Assembly (NCBI GenBank): GCA_947177935.1
Contig: CAMWWG010000086.1
Coordinates: 1-5,341, forward strand
DNA: 5,341 nucleotides
Origin: an uncultured Ruminococcus sp.
GTDB taxonomy: Bacteria; Bacillota; Clostridia; Oscillospirales; Ruminococcaceae
Reading direction: 5' to 3'
The notes under the pieces are model-generated. The model did no database searches. It was not told the origin of the DNA and saw only the letters and a program-made list of their open reading frames with translations. How positions within the stretch are numbered: the stretch's first letter is position 1; each line of letters opens with the position of its first letter. This document shows, in pieces, positions 4,521 to 5,341 of this stretch. The position numbers and the translations under genes are program-made.

Positions 4521-5341
4521 TATGTCGTGGAATGGGAACAGTAAACACCCTTAACTTTATTCTCATAAACGTCCGTCAAGCCGTACGCACGATAGAAGAA
4601 TTTCCAGGCATCAGCCGTCTGGTTCGCTTCCGGCGTGATGATCTTGTTCACAATATGCTTGGTGAACTGAATCACTGCGGATTTATCAATAATCATAAAA
4701 TTGATGTTCTTGCCGGTCTGCGATTTCTTGTAACCGCCGATTTCCTCACCAGTTGTCTTGCCGTCCAGCAGGTCAATTGCCGTGTAGAAACGTGTCTGCG
4801 GTACTTTGACAACGCTTGAAAATCCCTCCAGCATTGCCTTGGATTTGTATGTGTCAAGGGCAATAATTGCATTGTGGAGGGTCGGCGTGAGGAACAGAAT
4901 GCGCCCCTCTGCGTTGACTTCCGATTCGTCCAGGACGTTATTAGCCGCCGTGATGGCACTGCACGCCTGGTCACCTGTTGCCAGGGCTTCGGATTTGACT
5001 GTAATTCCGGATGTTCCTGCATACTTTGCAAATCTGTAAGCATCCATTTCCGGCACAACTTTATTGCGGATAAACTGAGACGACAGCATACCGAACGAGA
5101 TGCCAATTGTCTCCTCGTCGTCCATAGCGTCCACGCTGAACGCCCTGCCTCTGTCATAATCAAATTTCACAGTCTCCCACGTCAGTTTGTCGTCACCATC
5201 CACATACCCGCCGTTCCGGTCATAATCTGCGAGTCCGTCCATGTCGATTTTGGGAAGTAAGATCTCATTTGTGTTCGTTCCCTGGCGGACGGTTGCAGCA
5301 TCACTTTCCAACACGTTTGTGAGACTGGCGAGCTTGTAGAC
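4520..5341 (-). CDS. Phage major capsid protein, N-terminus beyond the right edge
   Basis: 273 residues are visible and the frame is open at the edge, starting VYKLASLTNVLESD; the GTG at 5314 is internal, not a start. The protein forms the icosahedral shell. Features in order: a segment with EILLPKIDMDGLADYDRNGG, then LTWETVKFDYDRGRAFSVDA followed by MDDEET, which is the conserved strand and acidic loop of this HK97-fold capsid type; then FIRNKVVPEMDAYRFAKYAG (spine-helix region), an A-domain with ILFLTPTLHNAII, KVPQTRFYTAIDLLDG, FMIIDKSAVIQFTKHIVNKI, and a closing FFYRAYGLTDVYENKVKGVY. The PEMDAYRF and Y-G-L/V-D-V-Y-NK patterns are shared by capsid proteins of many Firmicute siphophages. No frameshift or stop is visible. 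Downstream genes follow with operon spacing. Only the first few dozen residues seem to be missing. Confidence 0.88.
   Translation of the reverse strand, partial: VYKLASLTNVLESDAATVRQGTNTNEILLPKIDMDGLADYDRNGGYVDGDDKLTWETVKFDYDRGRAFSVDAMDDEETIGISFGMLSSQFIRNKVVPEMDAYRFAKYAGTSGITVKSEALATGDQACSAITAANNVLDESEVNAEGRILFLTPTLHNAIIALDTYKSKAMLEGFSSVVKVPQTRFYTAIDLLDGKTTGEEIGGYKKSQTGKNINFMIIDKSAVIQFTKHIVNKIITPEANQTADAWKFFYRAYGLTDVYENKVKGVYCSHSTT

Noticed and set aside
4166..5260. Plus-strand and alternative minus-strand frames over the capsid and connector genes
   Set aside because: They overlap proteins with clear phage motifs in another frame and have no domain pattern of their own.
1..5341. CRISPR array, tRNA, rRNA or insertion sequence
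   Set aside because: No regularly spaced identical repeats, no tRNA cloverleaf or conserved TTC loop that I could find, no rRNA-like sequence, and no transposase reading frame or clear terminal inverted repeats.

Overview
The window looks like a degraded prophage, or a rearranged phage structural region, from a low-to-moderate-GC Firmicute, most likely a gut or rumen Clostridia member (Oscillospiraceae/Ruminococcus or Lachnospiraceae type). This rests on purine-rich Shine-Dalgarno sites, consensus SigA promoters, and the kinds of phage structural proteins present. The host assignment is inferred from style; nothing in the sequence names a species.

Layout. Reading the minus strand from the right edge, there is a compact late-gene block: a major capsid protein (open at the right edge, stop at 4520), a 27-residue ORF (4507-4424), a gp6-like head-tail connector (4437-4024) and a small head-closure type protein resembling DUF6751 (4021-3674). 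Their spacing is tight, with a Shine-Dalgarno on a stop codon and overlapping starts, as in a co-transcribed phage operon. At the left, also on the minus strand, 2344-1 is an uninterrupted frame encoding most of a TP901-type tail tape measure protein. It has lost its N-terminus at 2344 and runs off the left edge.

Between these two phage blocks the usual genes (further head-tail joining proteins, tail terminator, tail tube, tail chaperones, start of the tape measure) are missing. In their place lies an AT-rich segment of about 1.2-1.3 kb read on the opposite (+) strand. It starts beside a frameshifted fragment of a minor head (SPP1 gp7/Mu F-like) protein at about 2340-2487, a gene that normally sits before the capsid gene. 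It then carries a consensus promoter (2498-2526), about 500 nt of non-coding sequence rich in nested hairpins (about 2533-3049) ending in an 11-T tract, a second consensus extended -10 promoter (3060-3088), and a gene for a 166-residue two-helix membrane protein (3156-3656).

The most interesting element is the stretch at 2533-3049: a strong promoter, no convincing ORF, at least seven local stems, a repeated 11-mer that can pair in two ways, and a possible pseudoknot. This fits a large ornate structured RNA. Its size, its prophage setting and its Firmicute context make the ROOL class (large RNAs of Firmicute prophages) the best named hypothesis, but I cannot confirm that without a covariance-model search. 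The RNA and the small membrane-protein gene look like a cargo (moron-like) island kept and expressed while the surrounding phage genes decay.
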